Source: Streptomyces sp. L2 (GTDB lineage: Bacteria; Actinomycetota; Actinomycetes; Streptomycetales; Streptomycetaceae). Taken from it: a stretch of 64,000 bases of DNA. The DNA lies in assembly GCF_004124325.1 (NCBI RefSeq), contig NZ_QBDT01000001.1, positions 6,510,001-6,574,000 on the forward strand, in the 5' to 3' direction. Both the position numbers and the translations under genes were made by a program. Shown here one piece after another: positions 62,164 through 64,000 of this stretch. Under the pieces are notes generated by a model. That model saw nothing but the letters and a program-made list of their open reading frames with translations, had not been told where the DNA came from and did no database searches. Position 1 is the first letter of the stretch. Every line of letters begins with the position of its first letter.

Positions 62164-62916
62164 ATGTCCGGCCACTCTAAATGGGCCACGACGAAGCACA
62201 AGAAGGCCGTGATCGATGCCAAGCGCGGCAAGCTCTTCGCGAAGCTGATCAAGAACATCGAGGTCGCCGCGCGCATGGGCGGCGTCGACCTGGAGGGCAA
62301 CCCGACGCTCTTCGACGCCGTTCAGAAGGCCAAGAAGCAGTCGGTGCCGAACAAGAACATCGACTCCGCGATCAAGCGCGGCGGCGGCCTCGAGGCCGGC
62401 GGCGCCGACTACGAGACGATCATGTACGAGGGCTACGGCCCGAACGGTGTCGCGGTGCTCATCGAGTGCCTCACCGACAACCGCAACCGCGCCGCCTCCG
62501 ACGTCCGCGTCGCCATGACCCGCAACGGCGGCTCCATGGCCGACCCGGGCTCGGTGTCGTACCTGTTCAACCGCAAGGGCGTCGTCATCGTCCCCAAGGG
62601 TGAGCTGACCGAGGACGACGTCCTCGGCGCCGTCCTGGACGCGGGCGCCGAGGAGGTCAACGACCTCGGCGAGAGCTTCGAGGTGCTCAGCGAGGCCACC
62701 GACATGGTCGCGGTCCGCACCGCCCTCCAGGACGCCGGGATCGACTACGACTCCGCCGAGGCCAACTTCGTCCCGACCATGCAGGTCGAACTGGACGAGG
62801 AGGGCGCCAAGAAGATCTTCAAGCTGATCGACGCGCTGGAGGACAGCGACGACGTGCAGAACGTCTTCGCCAACTTCGACGTCAGCGACGAGGTCATGGA
62901 GAAGGTCGACGCGTAA
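62164..62916 (+). CDS. YebC/PmpR-family protein
   Basis: 250 residues. [40 protein letters not shown] is the conserved start, followed by [21 protein letters not shown] and [17 protein letters not shown] [13 protein letters not shown]. Members act as transcription regulators or help ribosomes through proline stretches. GAAGGAGACAGG precedes the ATG. Its position before ruvC is conserved in bacteria and suggests a link with the ruv genes. Confidence 0.95.
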   Translation: MSGHSKWATTKHKKAVIDAKRGKLFAKLIKNIEVAARMGGVDLEGNPTLFDAVQKAKKQSVPNKNIDSAIKRGGGLEAGGADYETIMYEGYGPNGVAVLIECLTDNRNRAASDVRVAMTRNGGSMADPGSVSYLFNRKGVVIVPKGELTEDDVLGAVLDAGAEEVNDLGESFEVLSEATDMVAVRTALQDAGIDYDSAEANFVPTMQVELDEEGAKKIFKLIDALEDSDDVQNVFANFDVSDEVMEKVDA

Positions 62917-62941
62917 CGCGGCCGAGGGCTGCGCGGGTCTC

Positions 62942-62971
62942 ACGGGCCGACGGGACACCCCGTCGGCCCGT
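62942..62971. terminator. terminator after yebC
   Basis: A 13-bp perfect stem, ACGGGCCGACGGG / CCCGTCGGCCCGT, with loop ACAC starts 26 nt after the stop. It separates yebC from the ruv operon. Confidence 0.72.
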
Positions 62972-63070
62972 CGCCGTGCCGGGCGCGCGCCGTGCCGGGC
63001 ACGGTTGCGGGGCGTTGTCAGTGGCAGCCGATAGCCTGCACGAACAGGCGGTCGACGGGAGGGGACAGCG

Positions 63071-63637
63071 GTGCGGGTGATGGGGGTGGACCCGGGTCTG
63101 ACGCGGTGCGGCGTCGGAGTGGTCGAGGGTGTCGCCGGCCGGCCGCTGACCATGCTCGGCGTCGGGGTCGTCCGCACGCCCGCGGACGCCGACCTCAGCC
63201 ACCGGCTGCTCGCCGTGGAACAGGGTCTCGACGCCTGGCTCGACGAGCACCGCCCCGAGTTCGTCGCCGTGGAACGCGTCTTCAGCCAGCACAACGTGCG
63301 CACGGTCATGGGCACCGCCCAGGCCAGCGCCGTCGCCATGCTGTGCGCAGCCCGGCGGGGCATCCCGGTCGCCCTGCACACCCCCAGCGAGGTCAAGGCC
63401 GCCGTCACCGGCAGCGGCCGCGCCGACAAGGCCCAGGTCGGCGCGATGGTCACCCGGCTGCTCAGGCTCGCCGCGCCCCCCAGGCCCGCCGACGCCGCCG
63501 ACGCCCTCGCCCTCGCCATCTGCCACATCTGGCGCGGCACCGCCCAGAACCGGCTGCAGCAGGCCGTGGCGCACAACCGCCTCCAGCAGGCCGTCGCCCG
63601 GCACACCGCCCATCCCACGAAAGGCCGTACGGCATGA
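63071..63637 (+). CDS. ruvC: Holliday junction resolvase RuvC
   Basis: 188 residues, RNase H fold. [17 protein letters not shown] has catalytic Asp7, [26 protein letters not shown] holds the Glu, and [14 protein letters not shown] supplies the last two Asp residues. It cuts Holliday junctions brought by RuvAB. GTG start. A -10 TAGCCT (63032-63037) lies upstream. The C-terminus has a repeated NRLQQAVA. Its stop overlaps the ruvA start (ATGA). Confidence 0.97.
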   Translation: MRVMGVDPGLTRCGVGVVEGVAGRPLTMLGVGVVRTPADADLSHRLLAVEQGLDAWLDEHRPEFVAVERVFSQHNVRTVMGTAQASAVAMLCAARRGIPVALHTPSEVKAAVTGSGRADKAQVGAMVTRLLRLAAPPRPADAADALALAICHIWRGTAQNRLQQAVAHNRLQQAVARHTAHPTKGRTA

Positions 63638-64000
63638 TCGCCTTCGTCAGCGGCACGGTCGCCGCACTCGCCCCCGACGCAGCGGTCGTCGAGGTCGGCG
63701 GCGTCGGCATGGCCGTCCAGTGCACCCCGGACACCCTGTCCACGCTCCGTCTCGGACAGCCCGCGAAACTCCACACCTCCCTCGTCGTCCGCGAGGACTC
63801 CCTCACCCTGTACGGCTTCGCCGACGACGACGAGCGCCAGGTGTTCGAGCTGCTGCAGACGGCCAGCGGAGTCGGCCCCCGCCTGGCCCAGGCGATGCTC
63901 GCCGTGCACAGGCCGGACGCCCTGCGCCGCGCCGTGGCCACCAGTGACGAGAAGGCCCTCACCGCCGTCCCCGGCATCGGCAAGAAGGGCGCCCAGAAAC
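63634..64000 (+). CDS. ruvA: Holliday junction DNA helicase subunit RuvA, truncated by window end
   Basis: The first 122 residues are visible. Domain I (1-64; [29 protein letters not shown]) is the OB fold. Domain II contains the helix-hairpin-helix pairs [14 protein letters not shown] and [12 protein letters not shown], which bind junction DNA. It pairs with RuvC and RuvB for branch migration. The rest lies beyond the window. Confidence 0.96.
   Translation, partial: MIAFVSGTVAALAPDAAVVEVGGVGMAVQCTPDTLSTLRLGQPAKLHTSLVVREDSLTLYGFADDDERQVFELLQTASGVGPRLAQAMLAVHRPDALRRAVATSDEKALTAVPGIGKKGAQK

Overview
The window is a contiguous piece of a Streptomyces chromosome. GC is high throughout, GTG and TTG starts are common, and the genus-specific sporulation gene ssgB is present. 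So are mannosylated phosphoinositide genes (pgsA, acyltransferase, pimA), an SsgB/PGPGW pair and several actinobacterial hypotheticals. I see no rRNA, insertion sequence, prophage, CRISPR array or biosynthetic gene cluster. Most of the window is core or conserved chromosome.

Layout. 1-8968: a duplicated flavin-based transmembrane redox operon (two ferric-reductase-like oxidoreductases, two FMN-binding proteins, one ApbE flavin transferase; minus strand), a divergent two-component system, an L,D-transpeptidase and a PNPOx-like flavoprotein. 9044-15173: argG-argH behind an ARG box, an aldo/keto reductase and a TetR-MFS efflux pair. 15260-19475: a PlsC acyltransferase, a GDPD-like phosphodiesterase, a small sigma factor, a GNAT and two small membrane proteins. 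19725-22853: a Met/Cys-rich leader peptide and the metNIQ methionine importer. 22943-30617: a GNAT and a cobalamin/siroheme block (cbiET, a BluB-CobT fusion with a very long low-complexity N-terminus, and a CysG-like protein). 30656-35837: an rRNA/tRNA methyltransferase, a membrane Ser/Thr kinase, a 58-aa membrane protein, an APH-like kinase and a zinc-ribbon protein. 35845-36303: five tRNAs (three Val-GAC, Cys, Gly). 36482-42807: pabB-pabC, GNAT, DsbA-like, small membrane proteins, a CGNR zinc-finger protein, ssgB and a PGPGW protein. 42863-43965: two identical tRNA-Val(CAC) genes around an SRPBCC gene. 43999-48768: a DUF2207 protein, a minisatellite, a DnaQ-like exonuclease and a translationally coupled DUF4365/OB-like pair. 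48868-62916: thrS, a K+ channel, a HIT protein, an EF-G2-like GTPase, the PIM lipid operon, a LemA-like protein, pdxS-pdxT and yebC. 63071-64000: ruvC and truncated ruvA.

Regulatory themes. Many genes have a -10 hexamer ending 6-8 nt before the start codon with no Shine-Dalgarno sequence, which implies leaderless mRNAs. One dispersed palindromic element (core GGGGCGCGGGGAACTGCGCGA-like) recurs after stop codons across the window, and one copy is expanded into a 93-bp tandem repeat. Several perfect GC-rich hairpins lie between convergent genes and probably act as terminators.

For follow-up the most interesting items are the duplicated flavinylated electron-transfer operon, the Met/Cys leader of metNIQ, the coupled DUF4365/OB-like pair beside a DnaQ exonuclease, and the enormous disordered N-terminus on BluB-CobT.
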